The translations under genes were made by a program, and so were the position numbers. The notes beneath the pieces were generated by a model. That model saw nothing but the letters and a program-made list of their open reading frames with translations, searched no databases and was not told the DNA's origin. Shown piece by piece: positions 8,948-18,141 of a DNA stretch of 64,000 bases. Each line of letters begins with the position of its first letter. Position 1 is the first letter of the stretch. This stretch comes from UA16 sp905478895 (lineage in GTDB: Bacteria > Bacteroidota > Bacteroidia > Flavobacteriales_D > Sanyastnellaceae): assembly GCA_943788495.1 (NCBI GenBank), contig CALSQO010000001.1:1550001-1614000 (forward strand), read 5' to 3'.

Positions 8948-10882
8948 TTATTTCAACATCTCCGCAATCTCTGACTGAATCAGTTCAGCGAATGCTTCGA
9001 CACTCATACCCCCGACATCCCCTTCTCCCTGCTTGCGCACGGAGACCGTTCCATCGTGGGCCTCGCTTTCTCCCAGTATGAGCATGTAGGGAACCTTTTC
9101 CAATTCGGCGTCGCGAATCTTCTTTCCCACCTTCTCAGACCTGTCGTCAACGAGGGCGCGAATATCGTGATTTTCAAGGACTTTTGAAACACTTTCGGCA
9201 TATTCGTTAAAACGATCCGAAATGGGCAGAATTTTTACCTGTTCTGGCGTGAGCCAGAGCGGGAATTTCCCAGCGCAATGTTCGATCAGAATCGCTACAA
9301 ATCGCTCCATAGAACCAAATGGCGCACGGTGAATCATCACGGGGCGATGCTTTGTGTTATCCGCACCGGTGTACTCCAACTCAAATCGCTCGGGCAAATT
9401 GTAATCGATTTGCACCGTACCCAGCTGCCACTTTCTCCCAATCGCATCACGGACCATGAAGTCCAGCTTGGGGCCATAAAAGGCTGCCTCACCCAACTCC
9501 ACCACAGTCCTCAATCCTTTTTCATCTGCTATTTCTTGGATGGCCCGCTCCGCTTTGTCCCAATTTTCATCCTTTCCAATATACTTCTCCGGGTTTTCAG
9601 GATCGCGCAAACTCACCTGGGCAATGAAGTCTTCAAATTTCAAGGTGCGGAAAATGTAAAGGACCAAATCGATGACCTTTCCTACCTCTTCTTTGACTTG
9701 ATCTACCGTACAGAAAATATGGGCATCGTCTTGTGTAAATCCTCGCACACGGGTCAGCCCGTGCAATTCGCCTGACTGTTCGTAGCGGTAGACCGTTCCG
9801 AATTCAGCAAATCGCACCGGCAAATCTCGGTAACTGCGCGGCCGCGCTTTGAAAATTTCGCAGTGATGCGGACAATTCATCGGCTTCAGCAAGTACTCCT
9901 CTCCTTCCGCAGGTGTATTGATAGGCTGAAAACTATCCTCCCCGTATTTCGCGTAATGACCAGAAGTGATGTAAAGCTCCTTATTTCCGATGTGTGGCGT
10001 GATAACGGGCTCATACCCCGCCTTGCGTTGCGCTTCTTTCAGGAACGACTCCAAGCGCATGCGCAAATCAGCTCCTTTGGGCAACCACAACGGCAAGCCT
10101 TGACCCACTTTTTCAGAGAAATGAAACAGGTCCATCTCCTTGCCCAACTTCCGGTGGTCCCGTGCTTTGGCTTGCTCTAACAATTCCAAGTAAGCATTCA
10201 ACTCTTGCTTCTTCGGAAACGTGATGCCGTATACACGGGTCAATTGTTTGTTCTTTTCATCGCCTTTCCAGTAGGCACCGGCAATGCTCATAACCTTCGC
10301 TGCCTTCACAAAGCCCGTGTGCGGCATGTGAGGTCCTCTGCACAAATCCGTAAAGTTTCCTTGCTTGTAAAAGGTGATTGTACCATCCTCTAATCCCTCC
10401 AGCAAATCAAGCTTATAGGCATCCTCTTTTTCCGTGAAGTAAGCGATTGCATCGGCTTTGCTCATTTCTGATCGAACAAAAGGATTCTTCTGCTTTGCTA
10501 ACTCCATCATCTTCGATTCGATCGCACCAAAATCGTTGTCCGTGATGGTTTGATCTCCAAAGTCTACATCGTAGTAAAAGCCATTTTCGATCGGTGGCCC
10601 CACCCAGAATTTAACCCCGGGATAAAGCGCCTCGAGTGCCTCTGCCAACAAATGAGCCGAACTGTGCCACATCGTGCTTTTTCCGGCTTCGTCCTTCCAC
10701 GTGAGCAGTTTCAATGTGGCATCTGTGCTGATGGGGCGCTGGGGATCCCATACTTCGCCATTCACTTCTGCCGCAAGCACATTGCGGGCCAAACCTTCGC
10801 TGATGCTCATGGCCACATCCAGGGCCGTCGTTCCGGAATCCACTTGACGCTCTGAGCCGTCGGGCAGGGTGATGTTGATCAT
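8948..10882 (-). CDS. thrS: Threonyl-tRNA synthetase
   Basis: 644 residues. It charges tRNA-Thr and edits Ser-tRNA-Thr. Domains in order: N-terminal TGS domain (MINITLPDGSERQVDSGTTA), editing domain with the HxxxH motif in MWHSSAHLLAEALE, and the class II catalytic core (motif 2 RYEQSGELHGLTRVRGFTQDD; motif 3 near HRAPFGSMERF). The core cysteine of LLKPMNCPHHCEIF and the histidines bind the active-site zinc. The C-terminal anticodon-binding domain follows (TPEQVKILPISDRFNEYA). The start at 10882 gives the expected N terminus. It is first in the operon with infC, rpmI and rplT. Confidence 0.98.
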   Translation of the reverse strand: MINITLPDGSERQVDSGTTALDVAMSISEGLARNVLAAEVNGEVWDPQRPISTDATLKLLTWKDEAGKSTMWHSSAHLLAEALEALYPGVKFWVGPPIENGFYYDVDFGDQTITDNDFGAIESKMMELAKQKNPFVRSEMSKADAIAYFTEKEDAYKLDLLEGLEDGTITFYKQGNFTDLCRGPHMPHTGFVKAAKVMSIAGAYWKGDEKNKQLTRVYGITFPKKQELNAYLELLEQAKARDHRKLGKEMDLFHFSEKVGQGLPLWLPKGADLRMRLESFLKEAQRKAGYEPVITPHIGNKELYITSGHYAKYGEDSFQPINTPAEGEEYLLKPMNCPHHCEIFKARPRSYRDLPVRFAEFGTVYRYEQSGELHGLTRVRGFTQDDAHIFCTVDQVKEEVGKVIDLVLYIFRTLKFEDFIAQVSLRDPENPEKYIGKDENWDKAERAIQEIADEKGLRTVVELGEAAFYGPKLDFMVRDAIGRKWQLGTVQIDYNLPERFELEYTGADNTKHRPVMIHRAPFGSMERFVAILIEHCAGKFPLWLTPEQVKILPISDRFNEYAESVSKVLENHDIRALVDDRSEKVGKKIRDAELEKVPYMLILGESEAHDGTVSVRKQGEGDVGGMSVEAFAELIQSEIAEMLK

Positions 10883-10907
10883 GCTATCGTCTCTTTTCTA
10901 ATCGCCG

Positions 10908-10942
10908 CAAAGATAAGGCCTGACGGCACGGGATTCATGAAA
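10908..10942 (-). promoter_or_regulatory. Bacteroidota-type promoter for thrS
   Basis: On the minus strand a perfect -7 element TATCTTTG (10915-10908) lies 26 bases before the thrS ATG. A weak -33-like TTTC (10942-10939) is 23 bases further upstream. The -7 element is convincing; the -33 element is marginal. Confidence 0.5.
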
Positions 10943-10966
10943 AACATCCGAGCAATACGGATTGAT

Positions 10967-11479
10967 TCATCCTCGGTGCCGAACGCGACTCCATGGCTTC
11001 ACATGCCAATGTACCTGCGCTTCTGCCACCACGTTGCCGTCGGCATCAAGAAGCCTCGACGGGAGCACAAAGCGGCTTACACCATCTTTCGACCCTTCGA
11101 TTTCCGCATTCACTTTTGATTCCAGATCATGCGGGATATCTGCCACGGCAATGCAGTTTCCCGCTCCGGGACGTCGAACATAATCAACTTCCAAACGGTT
11201 CATGATCAACCGGTAATCCGCCATATCAAATCGAATTAACACCGCCATCCCAGAGCAGAACTCACAAGCGGTTGCCATAGCGCATGCATGAATCCCTTTG
11301 AGGTGATTTCGATTGGATCGGCGACTCGGAAGCACAACGCGTACTTGATTTTCTTGCAATCCTACAATCTTAATCCCGTGTGGTGCATTGAATGGCAATA
11401 CCCGCTTGAACACGAGATTCAACCACGTAAAATTTCCAGATTTCGCCTTTCTTACTGCCCAATAGAAAAAATCCTTCAT
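10967..11479 (-). CDS. Hotdog-fold DUF4442/PaaI-like thioesterase family protein
   Basis: 170 residues. The segment RNHLKGIHACAMATACEFCSG followed by a beta-rich region matches the hotdog-fold DUF4442/YiiD C-terminal group, in which a helix is wrapped by a beta sheet and binds acyl-CoA-like ligands. A catalytic role on acyl-CoA is plausible for the family but the substrate is not known. It overlaps the upstream MazG-like gene by 4 bases (ATGA), so translation is probably coupled. Transcription continues toward thrS; the gap to thrS is 84 bases and holds the thrS promoter. Confidence 0.75.
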   Translation of the reverse strand: MKDFFYWAVRKAKSGNFTWLNLVFKRVLPFNAPHGIKIVGLQENQVRVVLPSRRSNRNHLKGIHACAMATACEFCSGMAVLIRFDMADYRLIMNRLEVDYVRRPGAGNCIAVADIPHDLESKVNAEIEGSKDGVSRFVLPSRLLDADGNVVAEAQVHWHVKPWSRVRHRG

Positions 11480-11931
11480 GCTTCTGTTCGAGCCTCGCCA
11501 ATGGATTCCCGGTTTAAAATTTCGGCAATCCGTGGTTTAAAATAGTGCTCTCCTTTCATGACTTTACCGTCTTCGCGGTAAATAGGTTTTCCATCCGCAC
11601 CCAGTTTCGACATATTGGACGCCTGAATTTCCATGAAGACATCTTCAATCAAATGCCCCATTCCATGGCTCAAAATGGTTCCGCAGAGGATGTAAAGCTG
11701 ATCGCCCAGAGCATCGGCAATCTCCACCGCATCTCCTGCGATCGCCGCTTCCAAGTATTCTTCGGTCTCCTCTGCCATGAGGCGATGCCGCAACTCCACA
11801 GTGTCCCTGGGCAGTGTCGCTTCCAACTTTGAAGCATTTCGAATTCCGAAGCGATCGTGAAATTCACGGACACAATCGATGATTGATTGAAAGGATGCAC
11901 CGTTGAGCGGTTCGTGTTTATTTGTGTTCAT
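11476..11931 (-). CDS. MazG-like / phosphoribosyl-ATP pyrophosphohydrolase-like NTP pyrophosphatase
   Basis: 151 residues, all-alpha. The metal-binding pattern of the all-alpha NTP pyrophosphatase superfamily is visible: RLMAEETEEYLEAA (EExxE) followed by DAVEIADALGDQLYIL (ExxD). These enzymes hydrolyse nucleoside triphosphates to the monophosphate and pyrophosphate, often to clean up modified nucleotides. The C terminus KVMKGEHYFKPRI resembles single-domain members found in phages and many bacteria. It is the first gene of a two-gene unit with the hotdog protein and is divergent from moxR. Confidence 0.82.
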   Translation of the reverse strand: MNTNKHEPLNGASFQSIIDCVREFHDRFGIRNASKLEATLPRDTVELRHRLMAEETEEYLEAAIAGDAVEIADALGDQLYILCGTILSHGMGHLIEDVFMEIQASNMSKLGADGKPIYREDGKVMKGEHYFKPRIAEILNRESIGEARTEA

Positions 11932-11962
11932 AGGGCTTTAACATGATTTCATAAACTCAGCA

Positions 11963-11993
11963 ATTGCTCACTGATAGTCGAAAGGTATATTCG
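11963..11993 (+). promoter_or_regulatory. Probable promoter of the Bat operon
   Basis: ATTG (11963-11966) is separated by 19 bases from TATATTCG (11986-11993), one mismatch from the Bacteroidota -7 consensus TAnnTTTG. It lies 39 bases before the moxR ATG in the divergent intergenic region. Confidence 0.4.
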
Positions 11994-12032
11994 CAAGTGT
12001 TGGAAGCCAAATGAGCACAGAACAATTGTAAT

Positions 12033-13121
12033 ATGGAAGAACAAACTCCTCCGACTGCCGCGGCAGAACACCCGGTACCTGCGCCGGAAAACACTGGGAT
12101 GACCGATGCATTAAAACCAGCGAACACAGGGGCTCCAGACATCCGAGCCCTGAATGATCGCATTCAAAAATCCAGCCAATTCGTGGACTTACTCCGGATG
12201 GAATTATCCAAGGTGATCGTCGGGCAAAGCGGGATGGTGGACCGCCTACTCATTGGACTCTTGGGCAATGGACACGTTTTGCTGGAAGGGGTTCCTGGCT
12301 TAGCCAAGACACTCGCGATCAAAAGTCTATCTGAATCCGTGGATGCCCAATTCAGCCGAATTCAATTCACACCGGATTTGCTCCCTGCTGACCTGATTGG
12401 CACCATGATTTACAATCAAAAAGAGGAACAATTTTCCGTAAAGAAGGGACCGATATTCGCCAACTTCGTTCTCGCCGATGAAATTAATCGTGCGCCAGCC
12501 AAGGTTCAGAGCGCATTGCTGGAGGCAATGCAAGAACGGCAGGTAACCATTGGCCCAGAATCATTCAAATTGCCCGAACCTTTCTTGGTATTGGCCACCC
12601 AAAACCCAGTAGAACAAGAAGGCACATACCCCCTGCCTGAAGCCCAAGTGGACCGCTTTCTATTGAAGGTTGTCATTGGATACCCCACCAAAGAAGAAGA
12701 GCAACAAATCATCCGAGCCAACCTATCGGCGGAAGGCATGCAGTCTCCCCAAAAGGTGGTGTCGACCGACCAAATCGTTGCGGCGCGTAAGCTGATCCGG
12801 GAAATTTACCTCGATGAGAAAATCGAACGGTACATTGTGGATTTGGTGCATGCCACTCGGAACCCGGGTGATTATGGCCTCGGCCACCTGACACAGCTCA
12901 TCAATTTCGGCGCTTCGCCCCGAGCAAGTATCGGACTCGGCATCGCTTCCAAAGCACATGCGTTTTTGAATCAACGCGGCTACGTAACACCAGAGGATGT
13001 AAGAACCATTGCGTTGGATGTGCTGCGGCACCGTGTCGGGCTCACCTTTGAGGCAGAAGCTGAGAACATTAGCGCAGAGCAGCTGATCACTGAGATCATG
13101 GACCACGTCCAAGTTCCCTAA
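12033..13121 (+). CDS. MoxR-family AAA+ ATPase of the Bat operon
   Basis: 362 residues. MoxR ATPases are chaperone-like AAA+ proteins that act with VWA-domain partners. The P-loop is the MoxR variant GVPGLAKT (Ala in place of the usual Gly before KT), followed by Walker B VLADEINRAPAKVQSALLEAMQE and sensor region LVLATQNPVEQEGTYPLPEAQ. The first 45 residues are Pro/Thr/Ala-rich and not conserved, so the start could lie further in. It is the first gene of an eight-gene operon (12033-20648) with DUF58 and VWA proteins, the standard Bacteroidota Bat arrangement. Confidence 0.95.
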   Translation: MEEQTPPTAAAEHPVPAPENTGMTDALKPANTGAPDIRALNDRIQKSSQFVDLLRMELSKVIVGQSGMVDRLLIGLLGNGHVLLEGVPGLAKTLAIKSLSESVDAQFSRIQFTPDLLPADLIGTMIYNQKEEQFSVKKGPIFANFVLADEINRAPAKVQSALLEAMQERQVTIGPESFKLPEPFLVLATQNPVEQEGTYPLPEAQVDRFLLKVVIGYPTKEEEQQIIRANLSAEGMQSPQKVVSTDQIVAARKLIREIYLDEKIERYIVDLVHATRNPGDYGLGHLTQLINFGASPRASIGLGIASKAHAFLNQRGYVTPEDVRTIALDVLRHRVGLTFEAEAENISAEQLITEIMDHVQVP

Positions 13122-13145
13122 TTTCATCAGGCGATAGGAATTTCA

Positions 13146-14018
13146 ATGACCATGGACACGAAGGAACTCATCCAACGGGTACGCCGGGTCGAACTCAAGA
13201 CCCGCGGACTCAGTGACCGCATTTTTTCGGGCGAATACCACAGCGCGTTCAAAGGACGTGGCATGGCCTTCAGCGAAAACCGGGAATACCAGCATGGCGA
13301 CGAGATCCGAACCATTGACTGGAATGTCACTGCACGCATGGGCCATCCGTATGTGAAGGTTTTTGAAGAAGAGCGTGAGCTAACTGTCTTTATGCTCATC
13401 GACATCAGCGCATCGAATGCCACGGGGTCACAGCAACGCAGCAAACATGAACTCATCACCGAATTAAGTGCTGTGCTGGCGTTCAGTGCGATGGGAAATA
13501 ATGACAAAGTCGGTGCCGTCCTATTCAGCGATCGCATTGAGCGTTTTATTCCGCCCAAAAAAGGTCGATCGCATATCCTGCGCATCATCCGAGAAACCAT
13601 TGAAATCGAACCCATCGGCAGCAAAACTGACATTTCATTCGCCCTGGAACACTTCCTATCCGCAATGAAAAAAAGAACCATCGCCTTTTTGATTTCGGAC
13701 TTCCGGGACCGTGGATTTGAAAAGACATTGAAGCAAGCCGGTCGCAGACACGATCTCGTTGCGTTGCGCGTGACAGACCCGCTCGACCGAACGGTCCCTG
13801 CTGTGGGATGGATACCGATACAAGATCCCGAAACTGGATTGCACCGCTGGTTCAATAGTGGCAACGGGCAATCCCGAAAGAAACACGACGCCGCCGAGCG
13901 TGAACGCGAAGCCGAGTTGAAGGAAATGTTTGCGCGTTCAGGTGTTGACCAAGCCGTCCTTTGCACCCACCGACCTTATGTCCAACCGCTCATGCAACTT
14001 TTTGACCGCCGTGGTTGA
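13146..14018 (+). CDS. DUF58 domain protein (VWA-like) of the Bat operon
   Basis: 290 residues. The DUF58 hallmark block EYQHGDEIRTIDWNVTARMGHPYVK is present, followed by a VWA-like fold with a MIDAS-type motif in FMLIDISASNATG. DUF58 proteins are regularly encoded next to MoxR ATPases and are thought to be their partners. No signal peptide or membrane segment is seen, so it is probably cytoplasmic. It starts 24 bases after moxR, and its 3' end probably overlaps the next gene. Confidence 0.93.
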   Translation: MTMDTKELIQRVRRVELKTRGLSDRIFSGEYHSAFKGRGMAFSENREYQHGDEIRTIDWNVTARMGHPYVKVFEEERELTVFMLIDISASNATGSQQRSKHELITELSAVLAFSAMGNNDKVGAVLFSDRIERFIPPKKGRSHILRIIRETIEIEPIGSKTDISFALEHFLSAMKKRTIAFLISDFRDRGFEKTLKQAGRRHDLVALRVTDPLDRTVPAVGWIPIQDPETGLHRWFNSGNGQSRKKHDAAEREREAELKEMFARSGVDQAVLCTHRPYVQPLMQLFDRRG

Positions 14019-15006
14019 TTTCATTCGCAACCGAACCGAAGCAATGGCCTTGCTTCCCATCCTCTTTTGGATGCTTTGGTCCGGAGTAGACGGAGCAAAT
14101 GCCCAAGTCATTTCGATGGCCTTGGACACGAATACGATTGCATTGGGTGACCAAACAACGCTCACAATCGCTGCCTCCCGCAACCCCATGGATGGCGCGG
14201 GAACCTTCATTTGGCCCGCTTGGAAAGACACCCTCAGCGGTGGGCTCGAAATCATCGAAACTCAAGACCTGGATACGGTTGCAATGGAATTGCCCAACGG
14301 AGAGGCCGGCATCCAGGTGATTCAAAAACTCGTGGTAACCCACTGGGATAGCGGGTTTCATGCCATTGCACCGATTGAGGTAACGTGGAACGAGAAAACG
14401 CTGAAAAGCAATCCCCTCAGCATTCAAGTGCTGATGCCGCAGCCCGGAAAATCGGGTGAGATCGCGGGCCATGCGCCGCTTCGCCTGACTTCCTGGAGCT
14501 GGCAAGAACGCATGCAGCAGTGGCTTCCGTGGTTCTTACTCCTTCTCGGCATGTTTGGAATCGGCTTGTGGGTCCACCGAAAATGGAAGCAACGTGAACC
14601 ATTCGCTCCAAAGGAAATGCCTTCTCCGCGCATCCCCTTAGAACCCGCTCACGTCATTGCACTTCGAACGTTGGAGGGAATTCAACGCGATGCGGTTTGG
14701 CAAAAAGGCCAAGTAAAAGCGCACCATGCAGGAGCGAGTGAGGCGTTGCGGCTCTACCTGGAACACCGATTTGACTTTCCTGCCCTTGAACGATCCACCG
14801 CAGAGATCAAGCGTGGCATCAATCAATTGCCCCTGCGCACCCATGAAATAGAAATGTTGCTTGAAGTGCTTACGCTTGCTGACCTCGTGAAATTCGCAAA
14901 ACTCACGCCTGAAACTGCCGATCACCAGCGAATCGTGAGCCGATCCATTCGATTTGTCGAAAATACGATTCCCTCCAAGGAAGCCAACGAAACCGAAGCA
15001 CCATGA
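13978..15006 (+). CDS. Bat operon membrane protein (BatD-like Ig segment plus cytoplasmic tail)
   Basis: About 342 residues from the ATG at 13978, or 320 from the ATG at 14044; a GTG at 14011 is a third choice. A signal peptide (LLPILFWMLWSGVDGANA) precedes a beta-rich periplasmic region (VISMALDTNTIALGDQTTLTI) that resembles the first repeat of BatD. One membrane segment (WLPWFLLLLGMFGIGLWV) and a helical cytoplasmic tail follow. Genes of this layout commonly sit between the DUF58 gene and batA in Bacteroidota. The longer start supplies the positive charges a signal peptide needs, but it overlaps the DUF58 gene by 41 bases. It overlaps batA by 4 bases. Confidence 0.8.
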   Translation: MSNRSCNFLTAVVDFIRNRTEAMALLPILFWMLWSGVDGANAQVISMALDTNTIALGDQTTLTIAASRNPMDGAGTFIWPAWKDTLSGGLEIIETQDLDTVAMELPNGEAGIQVIQKLVVTHWDSGFHAIAPIEVTWNEKTLKSNPLSIQVLMPQPGKSGEIAGHAPLRLTSWSWQERMQQWLPWFLLLLGMFGIGLWVHRKWKQREPFAPKEMPSPRIPLEPAHVIALRTLEGIQRDAVWQKGQVKAHHAGASEALRLYLEHRFDFPALERSTAEIKRGINQLPLRTHEIEMLLEVLTLADLVKFAKLTPETADHQRIVSRSIRFVENTIPSKEANETEAP

Positions 15007-16082
15007 AAAACTGGTTCCTTCCACTCTTTCCGCACCTGATCGGCATCGGACTATTTGCACTAGCCTTGCGTTACAGCAATCAGCATTTTGAATGGGAATC
15101 GCCCCAACTGCTGTGGTTGGCCCTGACCATGTTGGTGCATGCATTTTTGCGGGCGCGAAAACAACACCCGAATGGATTTAACGGAGTCAAATGGAGCTGG
15201 GGCGGCGATCCCAACCAGATCAATTGGAAGAACCGATTGCATCAATTGCTGCCTGAAGTTCCTTACGCGATCAAAACGCTGGCCATTGGCATGCTCTGCA
15301 TTGCTGCTGCTCGTCCTCAATCTTCCTCCTCCGTGGAGGACTTCACGCGAGAAGGCCTCGATATTGTCCTCAGCCTTGACCTCTCGGCTTCGATGCTGAG
15401 CAAGGATTTTTCTCCCAACCGATTGGAAGCCTCCAAAGAAGTGGCCATTCAATTTGTGAACGAACGACCCAACGACCGCATCGGGGTCGTGGCCTATGAA
15501 GGAGAGGCATTCACTCAAATCCCTTTGACGACGGATCAACGCGTCGTGATGAACGGCATCTCAGAACTGGAAACAGGACTGCTCGAAGGGGGCACAGCCA
15601 TTGGAATGGGACTAGCCACCGCGGTCAACCGATTAAAAGACTCGGAAGCAGAAAGTAAAATCATCATCCTATTGACTGATGGTGTGAACAATGCAGGTCA
15701 AATCAATCCAATTGACGCGGCTCAATTGGCCAAGTTGAATAAAATCCGGGTCTACACCATTGGCGTTGGAACCATTGGAAAAGCGCGCAGTCCCGTTCGG
15801 AAAGTGGGCAACCGATTCCAGTACGATTGGATTGAAGTTAAAATTGATGAAGACATCCTTAAGAAAGTAGCCAAATCGACTGGAGGACGGTACTTCCGTG
15901 CTACGAGTGAAGACAAACTCGCCAGTATTTATAGTGAAATTGACACCTTGGAAAAAACCCGGTTCAATGTGCTCCGCTACAATCAAAAGACGGAAGAATT
16001 CTTACCCTTTGCCCTGGCTGCAGCCTTCTCCTTGTTGCTTGAATTCATCCTCAAACATTTGATCATCCGCACGCCGCTATGA
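15003..16082 (+). CDS. batA: BatA, VWA-domain membrane protein
   Basis: 359 residues. Two N-terminal membrane segments (LIGIGLFALALRY; a second around LPEVPYAIKTLAIGMLCIAAARP) precede a von Willebrand factor A domain with an intact MIDAS: DLSASM, then the threonine of GGTAIGMGL and the aspartate of LLTDGVNNAG. A C-terminal membrane segment (FLPFALAAAFSLLLEFIL) closes it. BatA is an inner-membrane protein linked to aerotolerance and envelope stress in Bacteroides; the molecular function is unsettled. It overlaps both neighbours by 4 bases (ATGA), so translational coupling is likely. Confidence 0.93.
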   Translation: MKNWFLPLFPHLIGIGLFALALRYSNQHFEWESPQLLWLALTMLVHAFLRARKQHPNGFNGVKWSWGGDPNQINWKNRLHQLLPEVPYAIKTLAIGMLCIAAARPQSSSSVEDFTREGLDIVLSLDLSASMLSKDFSPNRLEASKEVAIQFVNERPNDRIGVVAYEGEAFTQIPLTTDQRVVMNGISELETGLLEGGTAIGMGLATAVNRLKDSEAESKIIILLTDGVNNAGQINPIDAAQLAKLNKIRVYTIGVGTIGKARSPVRKVGNRFQYDWIEVKIDEDILKKVAKSTGGRYFRATSEDKLASIYSEIDTLEKTRFNVLRYNQKTEEFLPFALAAAFSLLLEFILKHLIIRTPL

Positions 16083-17260
16083 GTACGATCAAATCTCCTT
16101 CATCCGATTCACAGAATCCGAGGAACACGCAAGGGTTTCGAGTATTCAGCACAGCGGTCTCACTCGCATTGGCTGAAGTCATCTTCTGGATTGCCATTTT
16201 GTCCGGTTGGTACAGCCTGCGGCAAGTAGCTCCGAATGTACAAATTGAACATTCGAATTGGTGGCCAATTTTGCTTCTCGTGCCCGTCGTCGTTGTCATT
16301 TTTATTTGGAGCCTGAACCGCAAGCAGCGTCTGGCACGCATGCTCGCCGATGAGCAACTTTGGCCAACAATTCTGCCCCATTGGCGGCCACAGCTGCACG
16401 GATGGAAGTTTTTCGTCTGGCGCCTTGCATTTGCTGCCGTGCTCATTGGGATCTTGGACATAAAAGTTGGCGCGAGATTAAAAGAAGTGAAGAGCGAAGG
16501 CGTCGATGTCATGGTTGCTTTAGACGTTTCCAAGAGCATGGAAGCGGAAGATCTCGGAGCTAGTCGCCTTGCAGTGGCCAAAAGGAGCATTGAACGTTTG
16601 ATTGACCAACTGGATGGAGACCGAATAGGCTTGGTTATTTTTGGTGGTGATGCTTTTGTGCAATGCCCTATCACAACCGATTATGGCGCTGCTAAGTTGT
16701 TTCTTCAGGGCGTCAACACAGGTGCAATCCCGGTACAAGGAACCGCGGTAGGCAGGGCCATAGAAGTCTGTTCATCCGGATTTTCGGAGTTGTCTCCTGC
16801 CTCCAAAATGATTGTTCTTTTTACGGATGGGGAAAGCCATGAGGACGACGCCGTTAAGGCAGCGTCAACTGCAGCAGAAGCTGGAATTGAAGTACACACC
16901 ATTGGCATGGGAAGTGCATCGGGCGCACCCATTCCACTCTACGACCGCTACGGCCGTGCGTCGGGATTCAAAAATGATGCCGACGGCAATCCAATCGTTA
17001 CGACCCTCGACGAGGCAACTCTCATCGAGACCGCTCGCGCCGGAAATGGCAGTTACATTCAAGCTGCTGGTGGATTGGTCAACATTTCCCCTATTCTGCA
17101 AGCCATGAATGGCATGGAACAGGCAGAAGTCGCTACCATGTCCTATACCGATTATACGCATCACTTTCATTGGTTCTTCATTTTTGCCGTCGCAATGCTC
17201 CTCCTCGAGGGCCTGATGAGTTCTGACTTGTTGCACCGACGCCATACTCCCACTCCATGA
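16079..17260 (+). CDS. batB: BatB, VWA-domain membrane protein
   Basis: 393 residues, paralogous in layout to BatA. N-terminal membrane segments (FWIAILSGWYSL; WPILLLVPVVVVIFIWSL) come first, then a VWA domain with MIDAS DVSKSM, the threonine of QGTAVGRAIEV and LFTDGESHEDD. A C-terminal membrane helix (HWFFIFAVAMLLLEGLM) ends it. BatA and BatB are thought to form a complex in the inner membrane with BatC and BatE on the periplasmic side. It overlaps batA and batC by 4 bases each. Confidence 0.93.
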   Translation: MSTIKSPSSDSQNPRNTQGFRVFSTAVSLALAEVIFWIAILSGWYSLRQVAPNVQIEHSNWWPILLLVPVVVVIFIWSLNRKQRLARMLADEQLWPTILPHWRPQLHGWKFFVWRLAFAAVLIGILDIKVGARLKEVKSEGVDVMVALDVSKSMEAEDLGASRLAVAKRSIERLIDQLDGDRIGLVIFGGDAFVQCPITTDYGAAKLFLQGVNTGAIPVQGTAVGRAIEVCSSGFSELSPASKMIVLFTDGESHEDDAVKAASTAAEAGIEVHTIGMGSASGAPIPLYDRYGRASGFKNDADGNPIVTTLDEATLIETARAGNGSYIQAAGGLVNISPILQAMNGMEQAEVATMSYTDYTHHFHWFFIFAVAMLLLEGLMSSDLLHRRHTPTP

Positions 17261-18139
17261 CAAGAATGAAAAATATCCAAGTCGGATTGGCCTTGTGCAC
17301 CTGGTTGTTCTGTCACACCGTGATGGTTGGACAGAATGATGATTCGTTCGCAAAAGCCTCGATCATTGAGGGGATTCAACAATTTCAAAATGGCGAGAAA
17401 GGCGCAGACAGCCTCTTTGCCTTGGGCGAAGTGCATTCTGAACTCGCTCCAATCGCTGCGTACAACCGGGGTCGGTCGATGCTGGAAAATCAAGAAGGAT
17501 TGACGGAAGCCCGCCAAGCCTTCCAGCGCGCGATTTCCAAAACAGAGGATGAATCACTTGTTGCTGATGCTTGGTACAACACGGCCAATAGCCTCATGCT
17601 CGAACAGGATTTGGATGGTGCGATTGAAGGCTACAAGTCCGCTTTGCGCGTGAGTCCCGGGCATGATGCAGCCCGATTCAACTTGGCTCAAGCAATTCGC
17701 ATGAAGCAGGAGCAACAAGAGGACCAACAGGACGAGCAAAACCAGCAAGACCAACAAGACGAGCAAGACCAACAAGACCAGCAAGACCAGCAAGACAGCA
17801 GACCAACAAGACCAGCAAGACCAGCAAGACGAGCAAGACCAACAGGACCAGCAAGACGAGCAAGACGAGCAAAACCAACAGGACCAGCAAAACGAGCAAG
17901 ACCAGCAGGAGCAGCAAGACGAGCAAAACGAGCAAGACCAACAGGACCAACAGGACCAACAGGACCAACAGGACCAACAGGACCAGCAGGACCAGCCTCA
18001 GCAGGTGGAAGGACAGATATCCAAGGAAGACATGGAGAAAATATTAGAGAGTCTGGAAAGGTCTGAAGAAGAAATCCAGGCCAAATTGCGAAAGGCAAAA
18101 GGCAAAGGACAAAAAGTGAAAATTGAAAAAGACTGGTAA
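17257..18139 (+). CDS. batC: BatC, TPR protein with Q/D-rich repeat; frame broken in the repeat
   Basis: The first 150 residues have a signal peptide (VGLALCTWLFCHTVMVGQ) and TPR helices (VADAWYNTANSLMLEQDLDGA), as in BatC. A long low-complexity tract of QQD/QQDEQ units follows. Near 17795-17805 the frame shifts by +1: the uninterrupted frame turns into RPTRPARPARR and stops at 18066. The +1 frame continues the QQD repeat and ends with the conserved BatC tail EEIQAKLRKAKGKGQKVKIEKDW, with its stop at 18137-18139. I annotate the full gene to that stop (about 294 residues if repaired). The break looks like a repeat-tract indel in the assembly or a slippage mutation. batD begins 2 bases after this stop, supporting the repaired end. 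Confidence 0.85.
17703..18003 (+). repeat. Degenerate CAACAGGAC-type tandem repeat inside batC
   Basis: About 300 bases built from 9-base units such as CAACAGGAC, CAGCAAGAC and GAGCAAGAC (Gln-Gln-Asp, Glu-Gln-Asp). At 17943-17990 there are several nearly identical CAACAGGAC units in a row. The tract has no stop codon in most frames of either strand, which explains several long spurious ORFs here. Such a repeat is prone to slippage both in the cell and in sequencing. Confidence 0.9.
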
Positions 18140-18141
18140 GC

